Source: Lepidostoma basale
Lineage: Eukaryota > Arthropoda > Insecta > Trichoptera > Lepidostomatidae
Reading direction: 5' to 3'
Assembly (NCBI GenBank): GCA_022606425.2
Contig: JAHDVF020000880.1
Coordinates: 682,001-746,000 of the forward strand
Length of the DNA stretch: 64,000 nucleotides
Part shown: in pieces, positions 32,320-43,673 of the stretch
Position numbering within the stretch: position 1 is the first letter of the stretch
Layout of the letters: each line of letters begins with the position of its first letter
Translations under genes and position numbers: made by a program
The notes under the pieces: model-generated
The model's database searches: none
Seen by the model: only the letters and a program-made list of their open reading frames with translations
Told to the model about the DNA's origin: nothing

Positions 32320-33010
32320 GTCCATTGTTTGGGCGAAACACTATGATACCTTAACATTAAAAAACTGTTAAATTAAATAACTTTGTTTTTGTATCACAAT
32401 TGTATTTTATTTTACGCGACAGCTGTTTCATCAACCTATGTTGACATCATCAGGTGTTACAAATATATTCTTCTTTTTCTTCTTACTCAGCCTATTCCCG
32501 TCCACTCCTGGACAAAGGCCTCCTCCATTTGCTTCCATGTCATTCTGTCCTGTGCAGACTGCATCCAGGTTATTCCGACGTGTCTGTTTAGATCATCCTT
32601 CCACCGTAATTGCGGTCGGTCCACGGTCTCCAAGTCAGCAGTCTTCCTGTCCATTTTTCATCTGAGCTTCTGGCTACGTGACCCGCCCATTGCCATTTTA
32701 GAGTCGATGTCAGTGACCTTTGTTTTTTCTCTCACCGTATCGTTTCTGTCTCTGTCTCTTAGGCTTATTCCTAACATGGCTCTTTTCATGGCTCTTTGGG
32801 TCACTCGCAGTTTCTCGGCACTTTTTTTGGAAAATGTAACAGTCACAAGACCATAAGGACCAACTGGCAGAATATACCATACAGTAATATACCAACTGGC
32901 AGAATATACAATAATATACCAAATGTCAACATTGGTTGATGAAACAGCTGTTGCGTAAAATAAAATACAATTGTGATACAAAAACAAAGTTATTTAATTT
33001 AACAGTTATT
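32320..33010. repeat. Foldback repeat C with a LINE end between its arms
   Basis: The left arm (about 32370-32462) and right arm (about 32926-33004) are reverse complements over roughly 80 bp (CTGTTAAATTAAATAACTTT ... CGACAGCTGTTTCATCAACC). The left arm carries the module CTGATGA, T, stem, GAAA, CAGCTG, TC on the - strand (32418-32456). The right arm has lost the CTGATGA box. Between them lies a LINE 3' end. Confidence 0.7.
32463..32870 (-). mobile_element. LINE C-terminal fragment inside the foldback
   Basis: The - strand reads KKSAEKLRVTQRAMKRAMLG, then ISLRDRDRNDTVREKTKVTD, DIDSKMAMG, and later broken traces of the 'VDRPQLRWKDDLNRHVGITW' and 'QDRMTWKQMEEAFVQEWTG' blocks. It ends in AAGAAGAAAAAGAAG. 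It is a widespread insect LINE C-terminus, with several frameshifts. Confidence 0.75.
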
Positions 33011-33506
33011 ATTTTGTTTTTAAATAGTGTAACGCTTTACGAGCAGAATACAAATAATTTGAATTTGAATTTGAGAAAAAAAGATAGAATGATACGGATA
33101 AGGCCTTGTTATTAACGTGAAGAAGAAGATATTAATCTAAATTTTATTCTGCATTCTAAAGGTTTAATTATTATATAATTCATGAGAATGAAATGATTCG
33201 AAGCCATTAATTATTATATGTTTTGTTAAACGAATGTGATGTCTCTTGATACATTTAATGTATCTTGATACATTACGACGATTATATAATGCCTTAGCAA
33301 GATGAAACATGTCATTACCATTAAATGGATTAAAACTTGTTAAAAAACAGATGTTTTCATTCGTATTTATAATTTATCATGAAGTTTTATACCATTGTTT
33401 AAGAAACAAAAAAAAACATTCAAGCATATCTTTGATACAAAGCCATTACTTGGTGTTTCGACATATTTAAAAATAATATGAATCACTTTTTTTACTCAGT
33501 AAAAAC
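33011..33506. other. AT-rich, with hairpin module at 33288-33314 (+)
   Basis: The only notable block is ATAATGCCTTAGCAAGATGA followed by AACATGTC, a CATG-type hairpin module. No gene is seen. Confidence 0.4.
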
Positions 33507-33583
33507 CACTTTATTTGAGTAAGTAGCGTCAACCGGTTTCACTTTGTGTGAAACCGGTTGGCGCTATATACTCAAATAAAGTG
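33507..33583. repeat. Palindrome with 36 bp arms
   Basis: Arms 33507-33542 and 33548-33583 are reverse complements with three mismatches and a 5 base loop. The core is CAACCGGTTTCAC / GTGAAACCGGTTG. It carries the GAAA-CCGG-TT signature also seen at 12570 and 47374. Confidence 0.8.
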
Positions 33584-33595
33584 ATTTACATTAGA

Positions 33596-33965
33596 ACTAA
33601 CTAACAAACCATCACGCCGTCTCCCCGAAGGGGTAGGCAGAAAGAATGGACTGCAACAATTTTCTTTCCTGACATATTTCTATCGCTTCCCCAATATTCA
33701 TACATCGTGTCATACGATTTCTCTGACTCCTTACGTGGCCGACATTCAAAATTTGATTTATTTGATCGTGCCACGTTTTCTTCGGTCTCACTCTATTTTT
33801 AGTTCCATTTACATCGTTGACATATAATTTTTTGACCATTCTTTCTTCATTCCTTCTTTCCATGTGTCCAAACCATCTTAATGATCCTTTCATTATTTTG
33901 TTCATATCACCATCATTTGCACCGCATTCACTTCTTTTATTTTCATTCGACACATTATCATATAC
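33596..33965 (-). mobile_element. LINE-A 3' end fragment
   Basis: The - strand encodes 113 codons (33612-33953), from NENKRSECGANDGDMNKIMK through RVRPKKTWHDQ to SAYPFGETA, then the (TTAG)n-like tail. Short deletions occur, for example in the RRACM region. A clear duplication could not be found. Confidence 0.8.
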
Positions 33966-34059
33966 CTACAGATCATATAGTGTGTTTTTTTTAAAGGTTT
34001 CGTTTTAAAACTAGCAACATTGTTTCCACTAACTGTCAATTTGACAGTTGATAGTTGAT

Positions 34060-34300
34060 TTGTACTCAATACGTTTTGCCATTTTACACTAATAGACTGT
34101 GCAAATTTATTTTGAAAATCCTGGTTCGGTTCGCCAAACTTATCGTGCACTACATCCATTTTACGGTCGACATAATCGTCCATCCGAGCAAGTTATTCGG
34201 AAGCCCATGGATTGTTTTCGCACCACGTACACTCTAGTGGATAATACGCACCCACAAAAACGACAATTGTCGAATATTGGATTTCACGATTGCGCTTCAT
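34060..34300 (+). mobile_element. Transposase N-terminal helix-turn-helix remnant (DUF4817-like)
   Basis: The + frame reads QIYFENPGSVRQTYRALHPF, YGRHNRPSEQVIRK, then FRTTYTLVDNTHPQKRQLSN. This is the N-terminal helix-turn-helix part found in mariner-like and related insect transposases ('IYFEN..SV..T.RAL...YGRHNRPSE..IR'). The catalytic domain is absent, and stops lie directly upstream (34090). Confidence 0.65.
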
Positions 34301-35140
34301 TCGAGCTAGCCGTGGCACTCATATGCCCGAAATCCAAAATATAAAATTATCCATTTAATAAAGCCAATATCATAGACATTAACATTATTTTAATGTGTTT
34401 TTTTTTCTTTTTGAATATGTTTTGTATACCTCTTAAAAAAAACAACCTGTATTATACTAAAATATATTGTACTAAGTTAAAAGTGTTAAATTTTTTTTAA
34501 AATAATTTAGGTCACTTACACAATTGTATTAACATGAATAACTTATTGTATTAATATCTTGGAACGTAGATACATTCAGCAAAAGCAACGTGTAAAACTT
34601 CACACGTGTTTAGTGTTGTGTACTGTTGTGTGAGAATTACGATGAAATGCATTGTGAGTGAATTATAAATACTCGGCAGAAGTGGATAGCGAATTCCGAG
34701 TACAGCTCTCTTGGGGTATGTAAATAGGAGGGAACAGATTTCAGTAGCTAAAGTGAAACAGAGTTCCTAAACGAAAGCCCCCAAGTACGAGAACATCAAT
34801 AAAACTAAAGCACCTGTTTCTGAATACAGAAAAGCTATGAAAAGCTTATTATTCAGTGTTTTTTTTTAGTTTTATTTGAACAAAGGTAACTGTTTTGTTT
34901 TCGCAAAGAACATATGTAGTCAAACACAAGTAAAAACAAATATGCTTTTGAGAATAATGTACTCAATTTTATATTCATACACTGTAAAGTTAATTTATCT
35001 TGACAAACGTAAAATATCAGGTTTTTAAATTTTATTTAAACAAACTTACATTTAACATAATACAATATATAATGATATAAGTATGTATTATACAATCTCT
35101 GATATGAACAAAGAGTAACCAATTAAAATAATACAAATGA
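34301..35140. other. AT-rich intergenic sequence
   Basis: A duplicated-looking patch at 34640-34790 is less AT-rich. No gene or repeat is supported. Confidence 0.4.
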
Positions 35141-35305
35141 AACGACTGTTTTCTAGAAGTTTCATTATATTTTATATGAATGACATGTTTCGTCAGTCTA
35201 ATGCATTATCAAATGTTGGGCAAAGGCAAATCAACCACTACAATGCTTTAGATATTTACATTAAATACGAGTAAAATAAATTTTCTAGAAAACAGACGTT
35301 TTCGT
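35141..35305. repeat. CATG-family foldback repeat
   Basis: Contains the paired words ACTGTTTTCTAGAAGTTTCA (left) and TTTTCTAGAAAACAGACGTT (right) with a GACATGTTTCG block at 35185-35195 on the left arm. The right arm runs directly into an RTE-like LINE. Confidence 0.5.
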
Positions 35306-35620
35306 TCAGAATTCCCTGGACAGACATGGTTATCAATATCGAAGTCCTGAGGCAAGCTAGAGTTGACAGGAGGCTTTTGTCAACTATCAAGGATCGGGTC
35401 AAATATGCGGGGGAAAAGTACCACGTACTCCAACTGATATTGGAAGGGAAAATTGAGGGACGCCGAGGGTCCGGTAGGAGACAAATGTCCTGGCTGCGAA
35501 ACGTGAGGGCGTGGACCGGCATTCGAAGTGTGTAGAAGCTGTTGACGCAGGGCAGGGACAGGTTCGCCCAGGTGATCGCCAACGTTGGCGGGGACCCGAC
35601 ACGGCACTTGAAGAAAGATT
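35303..35620 (+). mobile_element. RTE-like LINE C-terminal fragment
   Basis: The + strand reads MVINIEVLRQARVDRRLLST, then LQLILEGKIEGRRGSGRRQM and SWLRNVRAWTGIRSV. A frame change follows, then 'DRQRWRGPDTALEE' and stop. The organisation matches the RTE-clade distal region ('VLRRA....ELL..I' and 'EGKIEGRRGxGRRxMSWL'). Confidence 0.8.
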
Positions 35621-36485
35621 GACTAAGACATTTCAAATATCTACCTTTTTTAAACTTTTTAATCCATTTTTATTAATCAAATGTTTTAACAGAATAAAAA
35701 TATTAATCATATTCCAATGTTGGAGGTCCGTAAAATAATTTTTTATTATTTTGTTGTTTGCGAATGTACCTGTCTAACAGTTAAGTAAGTATGCTTTTGA
35801 TGATGCTGACATACGAGTATATGATTAAAAATCCATGTGAGCCGGTTGGAGGGCTTTAGCCAAATATTTTCAAGAAAATGTTTATTACTGTTTTGGAACG
35901 ATAAAAAATAGCGAAACGAAATTTTACGCTTTAGAAAACTTTTCCAAACATTTTCCAATCAATTAAGTTCCGGATTTATTCGCTTGATTTAAAAGTGCAA
36001 TTTATTGTTCTAGATAAATCAGTGAGGATGAAATAGCGACCCCTTCCCCCTATTGCTTGATTTATGGAATACCGCTTACCGCGTGACAAACTTGAAACCC
36101 TCTGCGAATATCAACACTTGTAATAATTTTTCTTGATAAAACGTATACAATATGTTCGTGGCAGATTTATAGAAGGGTTCACGATTTCCAGACCAGGTGG
36201 GGGAAATTTTAGCATGGAAATTGAATTCAGGCACTGACGTATTACAGGTAAAGACTATTGTTATGCCCGTGTCATAGGTTTCAATATTCAAATATTTTCG
36301 CGTATAAAATTCTTTGTTACATGACAAATGTGTTCTGCATAGATTTACGAAAACTATATATCAGTTTTGATACGCACACCGCACCATGAATACGAAATCA
36401 TAACGTAATTTTATTGAATAATTCTTTATCAGTGGGGAGAGTTACCACACTACAGAACATGATCGCTTCGAAGATCGGCGTATTT
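35621..36485. other. Non-coding, with a GC-richer patch 36010-36330
   Basis: No gene is supported. The patch is unique here and may be a conserved non-coding element. Confidence 0.35.
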
Positions 36486-37030
36486 CTTCTTCTTCTTCTT
36501 AACTTTTGGTAGACTCAAGAGTCTGTTATTTTAGGCGGGTCCTCTTGAGACGCTCAATTCCAGCTTTCTCTCCACCGTTTCGGGGGTCTTCTTGGTCGGC
36601 GTTGTTCGTTTGGCGTTCCATGGAGAGTTATGTGTGGTATCCTATTTGAGCTCATCCTTTCTACATTTTGATGCCAGTATCGCCGTCTTTGACGTCTCCA
36701 TCTGACCACATCTTCTACCTCGCAGATTTCTCGGATTGCTGTATTCCTAACTCGATCACATAGGGTTTTGCCAGCTATAGCACGGAGTGTTTTCATCTCG
36801 GTTGTCCTGAGCATGCTCTTTGTCTTGACAGTGTCTGCCCTCGATTTAATGCCATATGTGAGGATTGGTCGCACACAGGTCTTATAAATGCGTACCTTGC
36901 TGTCAGTCCTCATGTCCTTGTTTCCCCATATGACATCTTTCAGGCAGCCTGCAACCGCTGCAGCCTTATCTACCTATGACCTTACTTCTCTGGGGAGGTA
37001 ATTAGAGCTGGTTACTTCGCTTCCAAGATA
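36486..37030 (-). mobile_element. LINE-G C-terminal fragment
   Basis: The - strand has 119 open codons (36554-36913): MRTDSKVRIYKTCVRPILTY, GIKSRADTVKTKSMLRTTEM, KTLRAIAGKTLCDRVRNTAI, REICEVEDVVRWRRQRRRYW, RRPPKRWRESWN. Upstream traces continue to about 37030. It ends with an AAGAAGAAGAAG tail at 36486-36500. Confidence 0.8.
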
Positions 37031-37035
37031 TCTGA

Positions 37036-37340
37036 GTTGTCTTTCATATTAGTGAAATTATATAATTTCAGAAGACAGATACTCTTGATTTTAGAAAATA
37101 TCTTGTATTGGCAGTGAGATTGTTACACTGATTTTGGTCTTGTGTATAATTCTCGTGACAATGTGGCGATATATTAACTATATATATTTAGCGATATATA
37201 GCTATATAGCTATATAGCTATATGGCTTTTCATCAATTAGGCTCGCGCTCTAAATATGTAAAGAGCGATTCTACTGAAAAAAATAATTCTATGTTGTTCT
37301 CAAGCCTTTTGAGAAAATAAACTGATTTGATTTGATTATT
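37036..37340 (+). mobile_element. CR1-like LINE 3' relic
   Basis: 'TCTTTCATATTAGTGAAA', 'TTTCAGAAGACAGATACTCT' and the terminal 'AATAAACTGATTTGATTTGATT' at 37317-37338 match the 3' end of the CR1-like family at 54300-54520. A microsatellite has expanded inside it. Confidence 0.6.
37189..37224. repeat. GCTATATA microsatellite
   Basis: Four to five units of (AGCTATAT)n, with related TATATA words upstream. Confidence 0.8.
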
Positions 37341-37344
37341 CTTT

Positions 37345-38085
37345 TTAAGCCGTTGCCGTCCACTCCTGAACGAATGTCTCATTTCGTATTTTTCATTCTG
37401 TTCGATTTTGAGCGATCTGCATCTAGACACATTTCTGAAAGTTTTAATACATTGAATTGCCTGGAAGTTAGTATCAAAAGTAGCGAGTATCAAACGCGAA
37501 GTTATTTATATTCAACCGAACAAATGGAGCAGAATAAAGTTCTTTTTACCCAAAATTTATTACACAAGAATTTGGAAAAGCATTAATTTAATAATTATTA
37601 AAAACATTATTTTTTAAATTACTTGCGTTGGGTAGTCTTATCAAAAAGAATTGATTTAGGAATGAAATAAAAAGACCTGTATTTTGTCAATTATACAGTT
37701 GTCAATTACAGTTAAAAAAATATTAAAATGCCATGAATTGCTGATTTGTTAAAACACCCTTATACGAGTATTTCATTAGTCCAAGATGGTGGCATTTTTT
37801 TCGATTTTGTTAAATTATTGTTTGTTTATTATTTTGGCTTGTTTTGCTTATTGACTTCGTAGACGGTTTGAGAACGAGCTTACAAATACCCTTAGTGCTT
37901 CTAAGTAAACACTGTGAATATAATTTAAGTGAAAAAGTAGGAGAATTCATTTTAAGATATATTTTTAGAGTAAATAACAAATTGTACTTAAGGATAATAT
38001 AAAATGAAACAATGTTTATTGAGTTACTAATATAAATTAGATAATTAATACGAGATGATATAAATTGAGGCAATATTTGACATCT
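37345..38085. other. AT-rich intergenic sequence
   Basis: No feature is supported. Confidence 0.4.
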
Positions 38086-38360
38086 AATAATGCCTTTACA
38101 AAGCGAAACACGTCATAAAATTTAATAAAACAATAAATAAAAAATATTTTTTTATTGTTTCTTGTGAAATAATATTTAAACTCCATATTAAATATTTATA
38201 CAAATAAAAACAGCTGTTTTCTGGAAGTTTTATAACATGTTTCGCCTGTATAAAGCATTATCTAATAACATTTGACAAAAACTTAGACAGGCGAAACATG
38301 TTAATCATATAAAATATAATAAAACCTCTAAAAAACAGGCGTTTTCATTCTTATGAATAA
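38086..38360. repeat. CATG-family hairpin repeats, including an inverted pair
   Basis: A + strand module end occurs at 38088-38115 (AATGCCTTTACAAAGCGAAA, CACGTC). Then 38208-38350 is an inverted pair: ACAGCTGTTTTCTGGAAGTT...AACATGTTTCGCCTG on the left and GACAGGCGAAACATGTT...CTCTAAAAAACAGGCGTTTT on the right. It is non-coding. Confidence 0.6.
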
Positions 38361-39285
38361 AAATTAGTTACCCAATAAATATGAACAATGAAGTACTGCA
38401 GCGAATGAAGGAAGAAAGATAATTTATTATGACCATGAAGCGCAGGAATCTTGTACTATATACTTCGGGTGTGTTATGAGAAGCGAGAACATTTGGTGCA
38501 TTTTTTTTATATATTACTTATAATGTATTTATACCTTGTTGCCATATTCTCGTGAACCTGAAAATGATAGCGAACTGCCGAAAAAAAAAATACTCGCATA
38601 ACATACATTGGAAAATAATTATATTGCTATTTTTATTTTCATTATTTACAATGAATTTCTGCCGAGAAATTTCTATTATTTCTGCTGAAAAACCTTAAAT
38701 TGTGGTTCACTTACAATACAACAGAGTTGCAAATATCCATCAGAGTTAAAAAAGTCATAATATAGTCCAACCTTCGATTGGAGTGGAACAAGAAGAATCA
38801 ATAAAATTTAATAGGGTCATCATATAAATGAACAGTAATATCTGATGTGAAATAAAAGGTGAACGGGGAATTTCTATTCTAGTTTGTTAAAACTAATTTA
38901 AAAATTAAACTCGAGAGATAGAACTGTGTATCGTTTAGAGGCATTCGAGATGTGGATTTAACGAATAATACTTCAAATACTTTGTACAATCTTGGTAAGT
39001 AATTCTGAGGTATGAAAGGCCAGCAAATGGCTTTAAATTATTATATTAAAAACTTAAACATATGATTTTATTGTTCTATTAAATATGATTTAAAACTCAA
39101 TATTAAAGATTTATACGAATAAAACCGTGATTTTAAAGAGTTTAATTTTAATTTGTTAGTTTATTGAATGTTAAGGCATTAACACTATGGAATTCCATAG
39201 CAATATACTTTGGGAATTAAAAAAATTGTTTAAACCACTTTTTAATAAAAAATATTAAAATACAAGACATGTATAATATAAATTT
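38361..39285. other. AT-rich, with small RTE-like relics
   Basis: Bases 38396-38465 (GAAGTACTGCAGCGAATGAA) are a decayed 'NNEVLQRM' RTE hinge. Bases 38930-39005 look like the 'RLEAFEMW' region of an RTE-like LINE with stops. No host gene. Confidence 0.35.
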
Positions 39286-39289
39286 ACAA

Positions 39290-39925
39290 TAATTCTTTCA
39301 GGTTAATTTTTAACTTTGAATTATTGAATCGAATTTTAAATGCGTTTTTTATTAGTCTTTCTTTGTTTAGTTTTTGTTATATTTTTACACCTGAATATGG
39401 AGGTATCCTCCAAAAATGTCGTGTATTTTAATTTTTTTAAATAAAAAGTTGTTTAAACAAAAAATTTTTAACTCCTAAAGTTTATTATTTTGTTAGAATG
39501 ACATGTTTTGCATTGCTAAGTGATTATCTAAATATTTGGTAATGCCTTAGCAAGGCGAAATATGTTATTCCCATAACTTATAATTTAACTAACTTATTGA
39601 ACGCTAAGGCATTAACACTGGAATTCCATAGGAAAATGAAAATAACTTTGTTTAATCCACAAAATATTAAAAAACACGACATGCTTCGGAGGATACCTCC
39701 ATCTTCAGATGTATAAATAAAAAAAAAACTAAAAAAAAATAAAGATTTTTAGTACTTATAACAAATAGCCCAGGTTAATTTTTAAATTTGAATTATTGTA
39801 TCGAATTTTAAATGCGTTTTTTTATTAGTTTTCTTTGTTTAGTTTTTATTATATTTTTACACCTGAAGGTGGAAGGTGTCCTCAGAAACATGTCGTGTTT
39901 TTTAATATTTTTTAAAATAATTAGT
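39290..39925. repeat. Three related hairpin modules in alternating orientation
   Basis: The copies are at 39391-39423 (+), 39676-39710 (-) and 39863-39896 (+). The first two share the stem-loop GGAGG-TAT-CCTCC flanked by CTGAAxAT and (G)AAA/GAAG-CATG-TC; the third has a related, less perfect stem. The flanking 100 bp (AATGCGTTTTTTATTAG, ATTTTTACACCTGAA) is also repeated. The first two lie in an inverted pair. A CATG-type piece at 39500-39570 sits between them. Confidence 0.7.
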
Positions 39926-40074
39926 GGGTCGGTTCTCCGACAGATATGGCCAGCCCATCGCCACTCCAGCCCGCCCATCCGTAATACTATTAATGATTAT
40001 AAATTATAATTGGTCAAATTTGTAATATATTGATATTTAACATATGCGTGTTCGACATTGCGAGAATTAAAAAA

Positions 40075-40565
40075 AACTAACTAACCATCACGCCGTCTCC
40101 CCGAAAGGGTAGGCAGAAAGAATGAACTGTCACAATTTAACTGATGCGGCACTCCATCCTTCTCTTTTCGCCCCGCGGGAGACGCGGTGTGATGGGTTGC
40201 GAACCTCATCGCCACCAATAGGCATCTCCCGCGCATACTTCGATCGTCCAACACCCACAAAATAAATCTAAAACAAATAATATAAAATAAAATAACAAAA
40301 TAAAAATAATTAAGCAGAAAATGTTCTTTTTAGATGGTGCACATATTGACTATTTAATTTATGTTCCACGAATCCACCGTTTTTTAATTTGGCACATAAT
40401 GTTTTTTTCGATGTTGCACATGTTGACATGGACGATCTGGACTTTTGGGTATATTTAATTTATGTTACACGTATCCACCGTTTTTTAAATTAGCTGTAAT
40501 TAGGCACTTAACCAGCAAGAACTTAAAAATAATATTGAAGAAATTATTCAAATTGTCATTGGAAC
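40075..40565 (-). mobile_element. Short non-autonomous element sharing the LINE-A tail
   Basis: Second copy of the element at 24672. LINE-A-like end (CTAACTAACCATCACGCCGT...), then the private body (TGCGGCACTCCATCCTTCTC, GCGGGAGACGCGGTGTGATG), then the AT-rich part to GAACTTAAAAATAATATTGA. It is longer than the 24672 copy because of a partial internal duplication (GGTGCACATATTGAC and 'GTTGCACATGTTGACATGG'). Confidence 0.7.
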
Positions 40566-40870
40566 AAATGAAAAGAATTATGTATCTTTGAAAACAGATG
40601 CCAGTCCCAAAGCGATTGACCGTAAAACGCTACTTCAATTAAAACAACATGAAGCGTATTTCTCATTATGTTTAATGTACAAGAAGGCCATAGGCGTATA
40701 TTAGAGCGATCTCCTCCAATCCGGATTGATTTTCCATTAGTACCTTCATCAACCCTCAGGACGTAGGACGCCGAAGGGCGGGGACGGGTCTCGCGGGATC
40801 CCGATAGAATCACGATTCCTACTTCGACAATAGACAGTCGCTAACGAAGTAAACAAGAGAAAAATATCCC
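40566..40870. other. GC-richer unique segment
   Basis: It has an 85-codon open frame on the - strand (40556-40813) with no recognisable domain and no clear splice pair. It could be a conserved non-coding element or an exon fragment. Confidence 0.3.
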
Positions 40871-40991
40871 AGAGTTAAGTAGATTAAATTGTGCTTAGAC
40901 ATTCTCGTTCCGTTACGGTACAGTGGGAGATTCTACAGGGTGGACGAATACGGAAACAAAAAGTATTTTGACTCATTAAAGTTAATTATAT

Positions 40992-41150
40992 ATAAGGATT
41001 AATTGTATCTCAACAGAGACGAAGATGTTAATTGTTTTGGAAACAGAATGTGGTGGTCGAGGCGTTTACAAGACTTAAGATCTGTCATTGGTTGGGTTAA
41101 CCGATCGCTTTATGTAATACAACATTCCCCATTCCGCCCTTCATAATCAT
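40992..41150. repeat. Element B, single arm
   Basis: Starts GGATTAATTGTATCTCAACA, as at 27816, and continues through the TTTACAAGACTTAAGATCTG and CATTCCCCATTCCGCCCTTC blocks. The inverted right arm is absent. Confidence 0.6.
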
Positions 41151-41164
41151 AATATTACCTACAA

Positions 41165-42118
41165 TTTAGAAGTAAGGAAGCAAAATTAAATGGTGTATAA
41201 GATTCATTAAAAAATGAGCGGCAAATGTAGTCGGTCGCAGTTCGATTTTTTTAAACTGCAAATATAGTTAGTAGAACAAGGGTTAATACCCACAGTAGGT
41301 TATGGTTTTAAATTATTTTTAATTTAATTTAGAAGCAAGGAAGTAAAAATAAAATTGTTTACAAGATTCACTCAAATATGAGCTGCAAATGAAGTCTGTC
41401 GGAGTAAGATTTTTTTAAACTGCAAATATAGTCAGTAGAACAAGGGTTAATACCTATAGTAGGTTATGGTTTTAAATTATTTTAAATTTAATTTAGAAGT
41501 AAGGAAGCAAAATAAAATTGTTTATTAGATTCACTCAAATATTAAGCTGCAAATGTAGTCTGTCGCAGTTTAAAAAAAAGCTGCAAATTTAGTCAGTAGT
41601 ACAAGGGTTAATAACTATAGTAGGTTATAGTTTTAAATTATTTGTAATTTAATTTAGAAGTAAGGATAAATAGAAGCTGCAAATGTAGTCTGTTGTAGTT
41701 CGAAAAAAAAATTAACTGCAAATATAGTCAGTAGAACAAGGGTTAATACCTACATTTGGTTATAGTTTTAAATTATTTTTAATTTTATTTAAAAGCAAGG
41801 AAGCAAAATAAAATTGTTTTCAAGATTCACTCAAATATGAGCTGCAAATGTAGTCTGTCAAATCTCGAAGAAAAAAATAGCTGCAAATGTTGTCAGTAGA
41901 ACAAGGGTACTTACAGTAGGTTATAGTTTTAAATTATTTGTAATTTAATTTAAAAGCAACGAAGCAAAAAATAAAATTGTTTACAAGATTCACACAAATA
42001 TGAGCTGCAAATGTAGTCTGTCGCAGTTCGATTTTTTTTTAACTGCAAATATAGTCAGTAACACAAGGGTTAATACCTACAGTAGGTTATGGTTTTAAAT
42101 TATTTTTAATTTAATAAA
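41165..42118. repeat. Tandem array, six units of about 163 bp
   Basis: Unit starts (A[GA]AAG[TC]AAGGAAGCAAA) are at about 41168, 41331, 41495, 41656, 41791 and 41952, so the periods are 163, 164, 161, 135 and 161. Each unit has GAGCTGCAAATGTAGTCTGT, AACTGCAAATATAGTCAGTA and AACAAGGGTTAATACC. The fourth unit carries a ~27 bp deletion. This is a minisatellite or small satellite array. Confidence 0.9.
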
Positions 42119-43029
42119 GTTAATGAAAATACCATAAAGCAGAAGATATTAAAGCCGCTGCGGCCATTACCGGATCGATTTATTTTTAAACGGCGGAACC
42201 CGGACATAAAATAATATTAAATTGCATAAATTCACATTCGAGTCAATTGAGAAGCTGCGGCAGATGTGCCGAATGTCCGGATCGCCGAATGTTCGAAAGC
42301 ACCTAAAATATAGAGGAACTTCGATAATCTAATGCGAGGAATTCTTCACGGGAGACCACTCACGATTTACTACCACTCCGAGGTATTTCAAATCCAAAAT
42401 CACCCAACCTTTTGGCGGGCTATGATAGATGGCTGGCGAAGGCGTGACTGCCTTCCCTCTACCCCATTTTTTCGTTATATGAAAAGCTTTCATGAAAAAT
42501 TAGGAACCAATGACCCCTCATGATTTGTAGTATGGAGCGAGAACATTTTGAATACATTTTAGCTATATTGAATCATAACTTACTCTAATATTTATAGATT
42601 CTAAGTAAAAAACCTTGTTTGATATATACCATTGGAATGGAACAATTCCGCCATTTGAAGATGAATTTAAGAGTTATTGAAGAGGTTAAAACAATTGAAT
42701 TTTTCAGTAATTTATCATTTGTCAATATTATAACAATATTTCAGACCGCTTAACCTTAAATTTTAAAATTGGAATATTAAATAAGAATGAGCTTTAACAA
42801 ACTCCTGTCAAAATAGTTCCATAATACGTAGAAAAAAAAAGTGTTGCAATGAAACAGAAAAAGTTTAACGATTTCGATAAGAACTTTAAATTATGTTTTT
42901 AAATTTTAAATTGATTAAAAATATTTGTTATAACAAAAGCATAAACGTTCCAAAATAAATCATTATAAAATCTGTCAAAACTATTCATATTTGTAAACAA
43001 TTTTATAATAATTTAAATATGTATCTTTA
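42119..43029. other. Unique sequence with a GC-richer segment 42140-42530
   Basis: It includes a 63-codon open frame (42332-42523, +) with no recognised domain. GCCGCTGCGGCCATTACCGG at 42153 is unlike the surrounding repeats. The rest is AT-rich. Confidence 0.35.
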
Positions 43030-43175
43030 TAATATCACCGAGGAAGGACCGGTTGTCCGAAAAATGTCTAATATGTAATTTAAATTTTTTAAAAGTTAGT
43101 ATTGTATATACAAAGTATACAAAAAAGAAAAAGACAAATAAAACATCTACAACACAAAGTATGGCTTACATAGAA
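43030..43175 (+). repeat. Hairpin module repeat (GGAC type)
   Basis: 43037-43068 reads CCGAGGA, A, GGAC-CGGTT-GTCC, GAAA, AATG, TC. The following TTGTATATACAAAGTATACA block is shared with 49600 and 62620-62950. Confidence 0.6.
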
Positions 43176-43191
43176 GAGATTTCGATATAAC

Positions 43192-43673
43192 TAACTAACT
43201 AACTAACTAAGCATCACGCCGACTCCCCGAAGGCGTAGGCAGAAATAATGGACTGCCACACTTTTCTTTCCTGACATATTTCTCTCGGTTCCTCAACATT
43301 CATACATCTTGTCATACACGCGCGTCGATTTCTCTGACTCCTCACATGGCCGACATTGAATATTTGATTTATTTGATCGTGCCACGTTTTCCACGGTCTT
43401 CCGCTATTTCTAGTTCCATTAACATCGTTAACATATAATTTTTTTACCATTCTTTCTTCATTCATTCTTTCCATATGTTCAAACCATCTTAATGATCCAT
43501 TCATTATTTTTTTCATAACACCATCATTCGCACCGCATTCACTTCTCATATTTTCATTCGACACTATCATACAGAGAATATTCACACATTCGTCTAAGAG
43601 ATCTCATTTCTACTGCATTTATTCTACTTTCATCCTTCTTTTTCCAGTTCCATGCTTCGCTTCCATACATAAG
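43192..43673 (-). mobile_element. LINE-A 3' end, 5'-truncated, with 16 bp TSD
   Basis: The - strand encodes the LINE-A C-terminus (43214-43585), with RPWKTWHDQINQIFNVGHVR and an altered end (SAYAFGESA), then the (TTAG)n tail. A perfect 16 bp duplication, GAGATTTCGATATAAC, lies at 43176-43191 and 43674-43689. Confidence 0.9.

Noticed and set aside
41165..42118. CRISPR-like array
   Set aside because: The units are long, fully repeated and without unique spacers, and the genome is eukaryotic. It is a tandem minisatellite.
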